NCBI RefSeq assembly: GCF_000002075.1
Contig: NW_004797815.1
Location: forward strand, 299,811 to 323,409
Direction of reading: 5' to 3'
Length of the DNA stretch: 23,599 nt
Source: Aplysia californica
Lineage: Eukaryota > Mollusca > Gastropoda > Aplysiida > Aplysiidae
Shown here: piece by piece, positions 12,701-20,637 of the stretch
How the letters are laid out: the number at the start of each line of letters is the position of its first letter
How positions within the stretch are numbered: position 1 is the first letter of the stretch
Position numbers and translations under genes: made by a program
Notes under the pieces: model-generated
Database searches by the model: none
The model's input: only the letters and a program-made list of their open reading frames with translations
Told to the model about the DNA's origin: nothing

Positions 12701-13429
12701 GACAGTGTTGCTGGCCTGGAGAGACTTGTTGGCTCCGTGGAACCATCTTCGGTGTCCTCATTATCGTCACAGCCAGCATTTTCCCAACCCTCATCGTCAT
12801 CGTCGTCATCATCCTCGGTCCCCCCCAGCCATCCCACGAATGTTTCTGACAGCGGACTCCCTACCCAGTCGGGTGACCCAGCCTCGCCGCCAAAGATGGA
12901 GATGTCAGAACATATAGAGTCCGAGGCAGAGTGCGACAAGCAGACGGACAGCTCAGACTCTGCCTCAGACTCCAGCAGCCAGTCTTGCCTGCCACAACAG
13001 ACGACGGAGGATGAAACGATGGAGGCAGCAGTTTCTGACAAAGTCACAGTAGTCATGGTTTCAGAGCCTGAAGATTCCGGGCACGTGGATTCCACGGCGG
13101 ACACAACATCGGAGAACGTAGAGGTGGGCTCGGACTCAACAGGCTCTGATGCGGTCGATGGGGAACTTTCCACTGTGAGCTCAGAGCTGGGAGGCGGGGA
13201 CTGCAAAGCTGAGGAGGGAGAGGAACATTCGTTATCTCCGCCGTCACAAAGATCGTCGTCGGACAGTCTCGGGTTTGAAGTGTGTGGCGACAGCCTCAAC
13301 AAGTCTGTAGGGGAGGACAAGGAACCCGAGGATGAGTCGGCAGCTGTCGAGAAGGCGTCGGAGAGCAGCGAGGATGTCTCGCAGATGGACTCAGAAGACC
13401 CGGGCCACGAGCCCATGGACCAAGTGTAA
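746..13429 (+). CDS. PPP4R2: PPP4R2, serine/threonine-protein phosphatase 4 regulatory subunit 2 (complete, 9 coding exons)
   Basis: The joined CDS is 746-782, 877-958, 3920-4090, 6037-6130, 7741-7778, 8881-9082, 9571-9696, 10130-10295 and 11874-13429: 2472 nt, 823 aa. All introns are GT-AG and all phases agree. Residues 1-145 match the PPP4R2 core: PPVLDQYL (human CPVLDQFL), VAKNGET (VAKTGET), PNVENVRFD (PNVEYIPFD), [16 protein letters not shown], and NVLVVS. The C-terminus EPMDQV matches human EPMEQD. PPP4R2 binds catalytic PP4C, usually with R3, and in other animals this complex acts on gamma-H2AX, RPA2 and other DNA-repair substrates, at centrosomes, and with SMN/Gemin proteins. The tail (about 200-823) is Ser/Glu/Asp-rich with four long Ser runs and a basic SPSKKSR patch at 347-353 that could be an NLS. 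At 823 aa it is about twice the human length (417). The ATG at 746 has A at -3 and G at +4 and aligns with the family start. Confidence 0.93.
877..958 (+). CDS. PPP4R2: PPP4R2 coding exon 2
   Basis: Acceptor tttcag at 871-876. Encodes [18 protein letters not shown] followed by NGVAKNGET and two bases of a Leu codon, the first conserved block of the family. Donor is GTGAGT at 959. Confidence 0.92.
1004..1088. repeat. (AGATCT)n simple repeat, block 1
   Basis: Nearly uninterrupted agatct/tctaga hexamers at 1004-1050 and again at 1068-1088. Both registers are perfect palindromes, so each strand can fold on itself. The open frame reading Leu-Asp repeats across it is an artefact of the hexamer. 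Confidence 0.9.
1304..1522. mobile_element. Short MITE with 27-bp terminal inverted repeats
   Basis: The left end (1304-1330, gggaggacttccgtaatgag then cgaccac) and the reverse complement of the right end (1496-1522) agree at 25 of 27 positions. The interior is G-rich (gggtaggactaggagg; gttaggattagggttag) with no ORF. The left flank is tttagttc and the right flank begins tttagact, a possible decayed 8-bp target duplication. Superfamily not determined. Confidence 0.72.
1613..1680. repeat. (AGATCT)n simple repeat, block 2
   Basis: Run of tctaga hexamers at about 1615-1647 followed by decayed copies (ccagatctctagatct). It is preceded by ctactagagtcta, which recurs at 2669-2681 beside another decayed block. 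Confidence 0.85.
1833..2508. mobile_element. Non-autonomous DNA transposon with subterminal repeats and perfect 8-bp target duplication
   Basis: The left end reads ggataccagtgaactcgtca. The right end, reversed, reads gggaaccagtgaactcgtca: 18 of 20 match. Similarity continues inward (cacggtgaagttgtcaca against tacggtgaagtcgtcaca), with an 8-bp internal duplication on the left. The element is flanked on both sides by atagagtc (1825-1832 and 2509-2516). An 8-bp duplication fits hAT, P, Merlin or Zisupton-type elements, and the GG-start leans towards Merlin. No ORF or transposase is visible. The interior repeats gcaaattcgacaggg-like words (2127-2166). Confidence 0.65.
2669..2775. repeat. Decayed AGATCT-type blocks
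   Basis: ctactagagtctagtccagactagatctagtactag (2669-2704) and tagatctatagatctagatctag (2752-2774) are degenerate copies of the hexamer arrays seen earlier in the same intron. Confidence 0.6.
3201..3217 (+). repeat. Poly-G run (17 G)
   Basis: Seventeen consecutive G on the coding strand of intron 2, preceded by gggtt and followed by tcggg. It could form a G-quadruplex. The exact length is prone to sequencing error. Confidence 0.85.
3920..4090 (+). CDS. PPP4R2: PPP4R2 coding exon 3
   Basis: Acceptor cttctctag ends at 3919. With the two bases carried over it encodes [37 protein letters not shown] and LHKFNG. This aligns with human MIQWSQFKG, LEKVMDDFR, PNVEYIPFDEMKERIL and FNG. Donor is GG|GTAAGA. 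The nearby ctttcag at 3920-3926 would break the frame if used as acceptor. Confidence 0.93.
4091..6036 (+). other. PPP4R2: PPP4R2 intron 3
   Basis: Contains a 903-bp pogo-like MITE (4536-5438). The flanks 4091-4535 and 5441-6036 hold T-rich sequence and nothing recognisable. The acceptor has a long pyrimidine tract (6009-6028). Confidence 0.85.
4536..5438. mobile_element. pogo/Tigger-like non-autonomous element, family A copy 1 (903 bp)
   Basis: Left end cagtcgaacctgtgtaagac. The right end reversed begins cagtcgaacctg and then diverges (ccgtgacggcca). Subterminal copies of a g-c-c-g-t-c-t-t-a-g-a-c-a-g-g-t-like word lie at about 4582-4598, 4600-4614 and 5408-5430. The right flank is TA and the left flank is tt, one change from TA. 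The CAGT-start ends, TA target and subterminal repeats are the signature of the pogo/Tigger branch of Tc1/mariner. The interior carries no transposase, and its short open frames look meaningless. Confidence 0.75.
6037..6130 (+). CDS. PPP4R2: PPP4R2 coding exon 4
   Basis: Acceptor gaattcag ends at 6036. Encodes [20 protein letters not shown] followed by [12 protein letters not shown], very close to human [20 protein letters not shown] and TGTDKFLRGVEK. The donor AAG|GTTTCC is weak at +3 to +5 but falls exactly where the EK/NV junction requires it. Confidence 0.92.
6131..7740 (+). other. PPP4R2: PPP4R2 intron 4
   Basis: Most of it is the 946-bp transposon at 6544-7489. The stretches 6131-6541 and 7492-7740 show only T-rich unique sequence. 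Confidence 0.85.
6544..7489. mobile_element. pogo/Tigger-like non-autonomous element, family B (946 bp)
   Basis: The left end cagtagtctccgcctaagat plus cccg and the reversed right end agree at 23 of 24 positions. TA flanks both sides (6542-6543 and 7490-7491). The word gggatctta(g/a)-cgaa recurs: in the left terminus (complement), at about 6590 and 6609, and at about 7349, 7381, 7435, 7451 and 7468. These subterminal arrays resemble the multiple transposase-binding sites of Tigger-type elements. No transposase ORF is present. Confidence 0.85.
7741..7778 (+). CDS. PPP4R2: PPP4R2 coding exon 5
   Basis: A 38-nt mini-exon encoding [12 protein letters not shown] and the first two bases of an Arg codon. 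Human NVMVVSCVYPSS occupies the same place. Acceptor tatttctcag, donor GTAGGT. Confidence 0.92.
7779..8880 (+). other. PPP4R2: PPP4R2 intron 5
   Basis: 1102 bp of T-rich sequence. No repeat element, RNA gene or open frame worth naming was seen. The acceptor has a clear pyrimidine tract before tttttgtag. Confidence 0.75.
8881..9082 (+). CDS. PPP4R2: PPP4R2 coding exon 6
   Basis: Completes Arg-141 and encodes [20 protein letters not shown], then a Pro/Ser/Thr-rich linker ending HPRPTSQ. This matches in character the human segment after NVMVVS (SSEKNNSNSLNRMNG). It marks the start of the disordered region. Donor is CAG|GTAAAC. Confidence 0.9.
9083..9570 (+). other. PPP4R2: PPP4R2 intron 6
   Basis: 488 bp with no recognisable element. 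Ends in tatttctacag. Confidence 0.8.
9571..9696 (+). CDS. PPP4R2: PPP4R2 coding exon 7
   Basis: 42 whole codons (phase 0 at both ends) encoding [12 protein letters not shown]...EEVVEETV. The VS-L---ITSNG pattern parallels human VSLSAPMTTNG. Donor is GTA|GTAAGT. Because it is symmetric, it could be skipped without changing frame. Confidence 0.9.
9697..10129 (+). other. PPP4R2: PPP4R2 intron 7
   Basis: 433 bp, no repeat or gene recognised. Acceptor ttccaaccattag. Confidence 0.8.
10130..10295 (+). CDS. PPP4R2: PPP4R2 coding exon 8
   Basis: Encodes [10 protein letters not shown], an acidic stretch ([14 protein letters not shown]), 11 consecutive Ser (10238-10270, TCN codons) and EELSATET. Phase 1 donor A|GTAAGT. 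The acidic-plus-Ser pattern offers many potential CK2-type sites. That they are used is inference. Confidence 0.9.
10460..10575 (+). mobile_element. SINE-like 3' fragment, copy C
   Basis: Shares ttttatgtttgttactctcttg, ggcgctcatatgacctta and the terminal word cagttgcgggcaccgtaaaa with the copies near 18.4 and 19.0 kb, and ends in an A-rich tail. The 5' part is missing or too diverged to see. Confidence 0.6.
11162..11658. mobile_element. pogo/Tigger-like non-autonomous element, family A copy 2 (497 bp)
   Basis: The left terminus cagtcgaacctgtgtaagac is identical over 20 bp to the element at 4536. The right terminus reads aggcaggtttgactt, a diverged copy of aggttcgactg. TA flanks both sides (11160-11161 and 11659-11660). 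Subterminal words: ttccgtcttag (11206-11216), ttccgtcttagacagg (11222-11237), and ttccgtttaagacagg, cccgttttacacagg and ttccgttaaggcagg near the right end. The interior differs from copy 1, so the two are related mainly by their termini. Confidence 0.8.
11874..13429 (+). CDS. PPP4R2: PPP4R2 coding exon 9 (terminal, Ser/acid-rich tail)
   Basis: The acceptor ttttttaaag ends at 11873. 1556 nt encode residues 306-823 and the TAA stop. Visible parts are a basic SPSKKSR patch (347-353) and Ser runs of 10 (500-509, TCN codons), 8 (567-574, AGC/AGT codons) and 9 (612-620, TCN codons). Many S-D/E acidic patches follow, then the C-terminus [12 protein letters not shown]. The last residues correspond to human TDEPMEQD, which fixes the frame and stop. 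No folded domain is apparent. Long antisense open frames over this exon are by-products of its base composition. Confidence 0.92.
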
Positions 13430-14648
13430 GACCTATCCCTGTGTGACAGGTGGTTTAACTTAAGCTCCAATAGCAATGCACTACTGGGACCATTATTGTA
13501 AACAGTGTGTTGACATCCAGATTAAAAAAAATTTGCGACAGTCATACTTCCACCCTCGCTGCTCTGTTCCGGTGGGCCTGAGAAAGGAAGCTTCCGGGTG
13601 TGCCTGAAGGACTCGCAACTGAATGTGCAGGGCATAGGTGATGTCCCACAAATATCCAAGTTCCAGTGTAGTAGCCTAGGGCTCTGTCGTTGGATGAGGT
13701 CAGTCTGCTAGAGTGCCAAGAGACCCGTGCTACTGATAAGCTTTACCTTGAAGCAGATTTCCTTCCCTTCGACGGTCCAGACAAAGAGATGAGATCTTGG
13801 TTGCATGTACTTTTCAGTGATAAGACCTGGGCATTTTGGTGAAAAAATTGTCAGTGACAAGTACTGAACCCCACCCCATCCACTGCAGTATTTCATATTT
13901 GGACAGATTTGCGCAATTGTTAATGAAAACTTTTTTTTTCTTTACTTTGTAGAGCAGTACTTTCTTTGTATTGAAAATGGTTATGGGTACGTGAAAAGGA
14001 AGTTGTAAAACTAACGCTTCTACTGTTTAATTAAAAATAGTACATTTTTCCCCAGCTAGTTGGGCCTCAAATCTGGTCTTGCTGTTACATAGCTAGGTTG
14101 TATCGCTGTACAAAATGAACTCAGTTCCCCGCGACACATGTATATCAATCGAGAAGCTTGTTATGATGTTTTCTTCTTTGAAATAATGGCCGTATGTGAT
14201 ATTGTTCTTTGTCTTGTGTCACATGAATATTGTAACAAGAACTTGTTTTTTAATTTCCCGTGCTGTAACAGCAAAGACCTATTTTGTGTTCCCTCTGTGT
14301 GTGGTATAGAAAGTAATGACAGTGTTATTAAGGGAAAGAAAAGCAGAGTAGTTGAGGTTTAATTAGATTGAGGAAAATGGCATTCCTATGTACTTGAGCA
14401 GTAAAGATGTGAAAATGATGCAGTTTTCGGCACGGGCACACACTTATCGTAATATTTCCAGTACTTTGTCTTTCAATGTGACTGCTCCCCCCCGCCCACT
14501 CCATCCATGTACGGTAATGTTTTTGCAGCGCGAGGAGGGAAAGAAGTACTACAGTTCACGTTTTTCATACTCATGGTTACATTGGGCAGGTCTATGAAAA
14601 TTGGCTCAGCAGTTCGTCGCCTCAGAAGTATTTTGTCCAGAGTGAAAA

Positions 14649-15351
14649 CACATTACACCCTAAGGGCCTGGACGGGAAGTCCATTGTTAGATCCTAAGCA
14701 AGGGGAAGGAACCCACCTCCCGTGAATACAAGCGTTTAAAAAACACATTTTAAAAATACTAAACAAATTCCAAATATCCTGAAAAAATAAAAGTTTAAAA
14801 GAAAATTGAATGTAGTTTTAGAAAAATAGAACTTTACGTATGCGCAAACTGTTGGAAATGTTCTAACTTTAGTTCAATCGGGGTGTCCGACCCGTCACTC
14901 TCACTCTCAGCCTCGCGGTTGGGCCCTAGATAAAAATTCTAGATTTTCTCCGTCTGATCAATCGGAATCGCCCCAAACTCTTGCAACAACGTTTTCATCA
15001 AAATCTGAGCCATCTTATTTGTCATATGCTTGTTTTTGCTCAAATCCATCGTTATTTCCGTTTTCGTACTCAATTGTGTTGCCTTCCAGCAAGTCAAGAC
15101 TTTTTCGAAGTGTCGGTAACGCGAACGCACTTCGATCAGCTCTAATACTAAAACTACTGGCCCGAAAAATATCGTTTCGGTGCCAAACGAAAGAAGAAAC
15201 TTTTTGCTATAACTATGCAAATCAAAATCTCGGCCCCAGTCTCGTCAAGGCGAGACTTCGTTTCGAAAGACGCTAGGTCGGCGCGGGCGGTTCCGGACGA
15301 GTCAGGGTGGAGCGTGTAAGGGAATTCGCGGGCGAGTTAGGGTGTAATGTG
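14649..15351. mobile_element. TTAA-type non-autonomous DNA transposon (piggyBac- or Kolobok-like, 703 bp)
   Basis: The termini are a perfect 15-bp inverted repeat, cacattacaccctaa (14649-14663) and its complement (15337-15351). The right flank is TTAA (15352-15355) and the left flank is AAAA, plausibly a decayed TTAA. Near the right end the words caccctaactcgcccg and caccctgactcgtccgg (on the complement) form subterminal repeats. The base composition is more CpG-rich than the surrounding UTR. A minus-strand frame at 14939-15220 lies inside and resembles no transposase I recognise. Confidence 0.7.
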
Positions 15352-17680
15352 TTAAGTACACTTTGGACAAAATAGAAAAAGTTCTGAGGCAACGTGTTCT
15401 TAATTACAAAAAAACAAACAAATAAAACTTGCTGTGTGCAACTGGTGTAGGACTTGAGCTTCACATGTGGTTGTTTGCTCATGTTTGAATTGTGATGATG
15501 GTTTTCATTTTACATAGTAGTAGAGGAAAGAGTTTGGCGGTGGGGTTTCTGTGACTGACAGACTGACTGATTGTGAACTAATGACTGAATTAGATGGATG
15601 TCATCATGTATGATTTATATGACAGTGAAAGTGAACTACTGTGTTAGATGTCTGAAGTCATTTATGGTTCATGACAGCAAGGGGATGCCTGGGAAAAGTT
15701 TACCTACTAGGCAACAGGCAAAATAAGATAGAACAAAATGAGGGTATAGGAGAGGGATGAGATTTATGGGTGGCCTCCAATGTAACTTTCAGTCCTACCA
15801 TCGAGAAAAATGCTGTACATCATGTTGGTTTGCAAGTGCATTACTGTCTATCTTGTACCTGCAAATTGAGTAGTCAAACAGTTTGAGATGTCTTAATAGG
15901 TGAGATTTTGTAACAAATGTGTGACAAGAAGGTTGGAATGTAAAAAAAAAAAAGTTAATTTATTGGAATTTGGAGTGTTGGGCTGGTGGAGTGAGTGCAG
16001 ATTATGGTCTTGGGAAGTAAACTCTATAAAGCCGACGAATGAAGTGGCTATGTGGTCTGAAGGAAGCGCAGAAGGTTCAACACGGTGTATACATGCATTT
16101 ATGTGGATTTATTCTTGATTCTTAGTCCTTGTGCAGTGGTTGACTGAATGACATTGTTCTTGTCATTAGTGTTTGACTTACGTACCCATTGAGAGACTAT
16201 TGGTGTCATTTACAATTGGATTGGTTTGCCAGTGAGTCGCGGATGAACCGAGCGAGCGACTAGTTGAAAATATGTTGAAGGTAGAAATAGAGAAAGAGTG
16301 TTCCATAAAGTTATGTCACTGACCCCACACCACCGCTATGGGCATTGCTGGGTTTTTTTTTTTTCTTGGCCTGGCTTATGACACGTACATATTTGATGTC
16401 CTAATTTCACAAGATGTGTGTAAGCCTAGAGGTATTCTTGTGAGATTACGTGAGTTGATGTCAATATGCCATAGAGTACGTTTTGTCCTCTTTTGGTCGA
16501 TTGTGTTTTTGTTCCAAGGTCTCAGTCAAATTTGACATATGTAGGGAAATGACACTCTACACTACTAAATTTTGCGCAGAAAATTAGGAAATGGTCATTG
16601 TAGTCTCAGTGGTGGCTGTGGGACCCATCAAGCTTTGAACTGTTCTATCACTTAATCTCTGGGATACCTGGTGGTAGGTTTGTCTGATCAGACCTCCCGT
16701 CTTGCTCAGGCCACTGGTCATCGCATCGGCACATAAAGTTTGTTCTGGACTTGTTTGTTGTGGGAACTTTTGTCATGTATGTGAGTGAGGTCAATGCAGA
16801 TTATTTTCCACGTTGTGGGCATCCATTTGACTAGTCCAACGTTCTGCCCAGGGCCCTGTTTTTGTACCTACAACAACTACTACTACTAGATAAATTTAAA
16901 ACGTGTTGAGCCAACCGTACAGGTGTAGTGAGTGGGGGCTGCTCGTGTAACTTGGTAGGGTCGGAAGTCTCTGGAAGCAATGTTTTGTTTGTGGAGAGGA
17001 TTGAGTGTGTTGAACATTGTTGACGCTGATTTGTGCAAAGCCCGCTTGTCTGTTTGTTGATATTTCTGAGGGTTTTGGGTTGTTGGGTTTTTGGGGGGGT
17101 TTTTTTTCCCTCTAAAATATTTGGAGCATTTGAAGTTCAAAAGTATGTTTGGTTCTACTTTTAACTGTTTTCATTGATTCCCTATAGGTGCTTGGGTGGC
17201 CGGGGGAGTGTAGGGGGTTTGATATCACATTTGGCTCACAAAGAGTTTAAGAAAAGGCAGCAGAAATCATTATCATCTTTATGTACAGAGGATAGTATTA
17301 TTTAATGTCTTATAAATAGTCATGGCTAGGCTCAGGGCGATTTGCTGTACTGGGATGCTTTCAGTTTTTAAAACTAGGAGGCTTGTATTAATTTATTTCA
17401 GTTTCGTGTTACTTTTGTGATGTTGTTTTCCAATAAGGTGAAACTGGTCCAATTGTCTTGTTATGTTGTGAAATGATCATAAAGATTTAATTGGATTTTT
17501 TATGTCTTATTTCTTACTTTTAAAATGCCATGGAGAAATAGGTTTTTAAAATTTCTGTGTAAAGTAATGCACTGTGTAGAGGCATTAAGGAGTGTAGGGG
17601 TATTTAAATAAAGGAATTTGGGGTGGTTTGTTATGTTAGTTGTTCATTTTATCATTCATGTTATGTGTCTTTTATTTTGG

Positions 17681-17709
17681 AATAAAAACAAAACTGAGAA
17701 AATAATAAA
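17681..17709 (+). terminator. PPP4R2: PPP4R2 polyadenylation signals (AATAAA x2)
   Basis: AATAAA at 17681-17686 and again at 17704-17709, followed by GT-rich sequence (ttgtgatggg, gggttgtttttt). They are the last strong plus-strand signals before the repeat-rich intergenic zone. Confidence 0.5.
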
Positions 17710-17834
17710 GCTTGCCCGTGTTCAAATTCATGATTTGTGATGGGCCTACATTGTGAAATGTGAAGTATTCAGGGTTGTTTTTTTACCGTTTATTTCTCTT
17801 TTGACCTCTCACCCTCAGCAAAGCCTGCACACAG

Positions 17835-17960
17835 GGGCTTTTGTGGTCGAGAGGTTACGGTGTTCGCCTCTCATTCAGTAGTAGGTCCCAGGTTAGAAGA
17901 AACCTGACGGCAACGGAAAATTTTCTTCTCTAAAATGTTCTCTTTTCACCTCATTTCCTG
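17835..17960 (+). mobile_element. tRNA-derived SINE head
   Basis: gggcttttgtggtcgagagg (17836 on) carries an A-box-like stretch. About 45 bp on, aggtcccaggttagaagaaa is a decayed B-box region, and the two ends (cccaggtt / aacctgacgg) can still pair like a T-arm. It continues as cggaaaattttcttctctaa and a pyrimidine-rich body. The right end is unclear: it may be truncated or run into the copy at 18235-18588. Confidence 0.6.
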
Positions 17961-18234
17961 CTCTCTAACAATTCATACAATTACAATGTTCTGTCATCTG
18001 CTTCCGTCTCCACTTTCTGCCCCCACCCCCTCACCTCTTTTGCCCCCTCATCTGGGCTCTGGACTCTTTCTGCACCCTTTCTACTTCTACTGCTACTCCT
18101 TGGCTCCTCATCTGCTTACCCACCCATGGTCTTGCACAGCTTTAATTTACAACAAAATCCTTGATCGTTATTGGTTCCGTTTATACATGTAATAAGTATC
18201 CCCATGCTGACTGAGTTGTCTTTAGGCCATTCCC

Positions 18235-18588
18235 AAAGGGGGGGATGTTCTTATAACCAGTAAAATTTTAAATGGGCTGATTTATCACTGTCAGGCTCAT
18301 ACTGAGCCAGAACAACATAGGGGGAACTTCAGCTTTTTCTTCTCCTCATCCTTACTACGAGTATAGACATTTTTCTCTACTTCTTTTGTATGTTTGTCAC
18401 TCTCTTGTGAACTGCTACTTCCGGGGTGCCTTGATAGTCGAAGCAGACTTTGTGCTGTTGAGGCTAGAGAGGTGAGCAGAGTAAGCCTGATTCCCCGTTT
18501 GGACTTCTCTGCTTACAACATCCACCCCTTGGCACTCACATGACCTTACAGTTGCGAGCGCCATAAAAACCTTACTAAAACTAAAAAG
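18235..18588 (+). mobile_element. SINE-like repeat, copy A
   Basis: Aligns over its length with the inverted copy at 18941-19225: ctacttcttttgtatgtttg, cttccggggtgcctt, agtcgaagc, gaggtgagcagagtaagcct and gattccc are shared. It ends cagttgcgagcgccataaaa then ctaaaactaaaa, the same 3' end as copies C and D. This copy has about 50 bp (gtttggac...gacctta) absent from copy B. Confidence 0.65.
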
Positions 18589-18940
18589 TGTCCCCATGCC
18601 ACTGATGAAGTAAAAAAAGAGACTAAGTAAGTCAGGCACATTCTTTTTCAAATTTAACTTTTAAGACACTGCCCCACTTATAAGCAGCTTAAGTTCCAAC
18701 CTTGTATAAGTCAGTTGTTCTAATGAGATATAAAGCTTATAATAGTAGTAGCATCAATGTTTTGTAACAATTTTAGGATCTATGCCTTGCAAGCAAAAAA
18801 TGCAAAGCAAATTCCATTGGGAAGAAAATATTCCATTAAGTAGGCTACCTCCATTTTTATACTTGGATCATAACGCATTCCACACAGCTCAGGTAACCCT
18901 TGACATGCTTCAAAATTGGTCTAAATTGTGTCGATTTGTT

Positions 18941-19225
18941 TGTTTTAGTAGAGGTTTTACGGTGTTCGCAACTGCAGGGAATCAGGCTTACTCTGCTCAC
19001 CTCTCAGGCTTCGACTACCAAGGCACCCCGGAAATAGCAGGTCACGAGAGTGTGACAAACATACAAAAGAAGTACATGTAGAGGAAAAAATGGCGATAGT
19101 AAGGATTGGGAAAGAAAAAGCAGCAGTTCCCTGTTGCAGTTCAAGCACAGTTATGAGCATGACATTGATGAATCAGCCCATTTATAATTCTATGGTGCAT
19201 AAGAACATGCTAATGTTCCCCCTTT
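18941..19225 (-). mobile_element. SINE-like repeat, copy B (inverted)
   Basis: On the minus strand it starts aaagggggaacat and passes through aaatgggctgatt, ccttactat, ctacatgtacttcttttgta, ccggggtgccttggtagtcg and gagcagagtaagcctgattc. It ends cagttgcgaacaccgtaaaa then ctaaaacaaaca. It is the inverted partner of copy A, with about 350 bp between them. Confidence 0.65.
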
Positions 19226-19303
19226 GTGAAAATAGTGTCGATGGGGGGCATCAAACATTTATAAATGAGTCAGTCAAAGCAACACAAAGTCAGTGATGAA
19301 CAC

Positions 19304-19309
19304 TTTATT
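19304..19309 (-). terminator. Candidate polyadenylation signal of the minus-strand gene
   Basis: AATAAA on the minus strand, followed by gtgttcatcactga and then a GT-rich tract (ctttgtgttgctttg), the expected order of hexamer, cleavage site and downstream element. Confidence 0.45.
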
Positions 19310-19728
19310 AAGTCATGAGCATGGATAAAATCAAGACTTGCACACACCTTTCAAGTTGTAAACCAAGACAATGAGGTAAAGAGAGCTTTGAAGTGGAGAA
19401 AGAAATGATTCATGCATCGCAATAGCTTCTATCATATGCTCCACCATTTTCAACAATCTCCAAACTCCAAGTAAGACGAACAGAAACATAACATTTTAGT
19501 CATTTAGTATCAAACACTGGATTAAGTGGGTTCTAAAAAAAATCCATCAAACTACTGACCCAGATTTTAAGATTGCTGTGGAATACAAGTAAGCGAAAAT
19601 GCATGTTGGAAAAAAAAAAAGAAAGAAGCAAACTTTGAAACTGAAACACTTTAGTTTTCATGAATAACAATGTTGTGAGTGTAGTGACAGTTAATAACTC
19701 TTTCTTTGAACTGGCGACAAGGTTTTAA

Positions 19729-20465
19729 GGGGGTGTAGCTATGGTCAACACCCAAATGCTATAGTTTTTGGTCTAACGCTTGCTTTTCTGCATCAAAGGC
19801 GGTGACATAGTACAAAAAAAGGTTACCAAGCAAAAAATTCAAGATTTCTGCCATAATAATCTCGAGCCATCAAAAATAAAGGATTGATTCAGCATTTTTA
19901 AAACCAATTTTATATTTTGTCAATCATCAACACTCATCAAGATAGAAGCCTAATATTTGGCATGGCGATTACTGTTGGTAGGTAGAACAACCTTACAGAG
20001 CCAAATGTGAATGTTCTGTACTGACTTGTGAGCCTTACAGTCCTTGCTGTGCACCACATTCAGGTCTCCAATGTTTTAAGATTTTGTCAAATAAAACAGG
20101 CCTAAAACTCCAAATGTGTTCCATAAACAGCAAAAATGCTCCTGTAAAGTTATAGAGTAATGTGTATAAAAGATTGTGTCCAAATTTGAAACAATTCTGA
20201 CAGTAACTTTCTGAGATCTACTCAATATAGTGTTGCTACCTGGTCAGATAAACAATTCTGAGAAAACTGCAAAGAGAGATAATTTTTGGTGAAGATTTTC
20301 CTACATTGCTGCCTCTCTTAAATGCATTTTCCAGCTATTTATAAGTTTGATAGAGGAATTAGGCTTCTAAAGATGAGTCCTTGATATTGATATCTATTAA
20401 GATACACCAAAATCCGAAAACTGATATTTTTTCAAAATTTTTACTGATCTGACCAGTGGATCCCC
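19729..20465. mobile_element. TTAA-flanked non-autonomous element (Kolobok-like, 737 bp)
   Basis: TTAA flanks both ends (19725-19728, 20466-20469). The left terminus gggggtgtagctatggtca and the reversed right terminus ggggatccactggtca are imperfect inverted repeats that need small gaps to align. There is no ORF, and the interior is AT-rich. A TTAA target with a GGGG start fits Kolobok, with piggyBac as the alternative. Confidence 0.5.
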
Positions 20466-20637
20466 TTAATATTTCACAGAGGTAAAGAGCAGACTGAAAC
20501 GTCCAAAAATGACGCATCCTAAAAATGAGAGAGATAGAAAAACCCAGATTGTGTGTCCTTTGGGACGCAAGAATATGAAAAAATGGAGCACAAACAAAAC
20601 CTACAGTATGTTACTATGACCTATGACCTACCAATTA

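Larger units (their letters stand above)
13430..17725 (+). other. PPP4R2: Probable PPP4R2 3' UTR
   Basis: About 4.3 kb after the stop with no credible coding frame, interrupted by a TTAA-type transposon (14649-15351). The extent is inferred from the strongest poly(A) signals at 17,681-17,709. Weaker candidates (AATAAA near 14,786, 15,423 and 17,607; ATTAAA near 13,523) could give shorter transcripts. Confidence 0.45.

Noticed and set aside
12652-13476. 274-aa open frame on the minus strand (and another at 12094-12639)
   Set aside because: They are antisense to PPP4R2 exon 9. Ser/Glu/Asp-rich coding sequence rarely yields stops on the opposite strand, the translations are low-complexity, and the sense frame is fixed by homology at both ends.
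14939-15220. 93-aa minus-strand frame as a host gene
   Set aside because: Entirely inside the TTAA-type element, with no recognisable domain and no splice signals; at most a remnant of element sequence.
17835-17920. Functional tRNA gene
   Set aside because: The A-box region is recognisable but the B-box is decayed, no acceptor stem closes, and the sequence runs directly into a SINE-type body.
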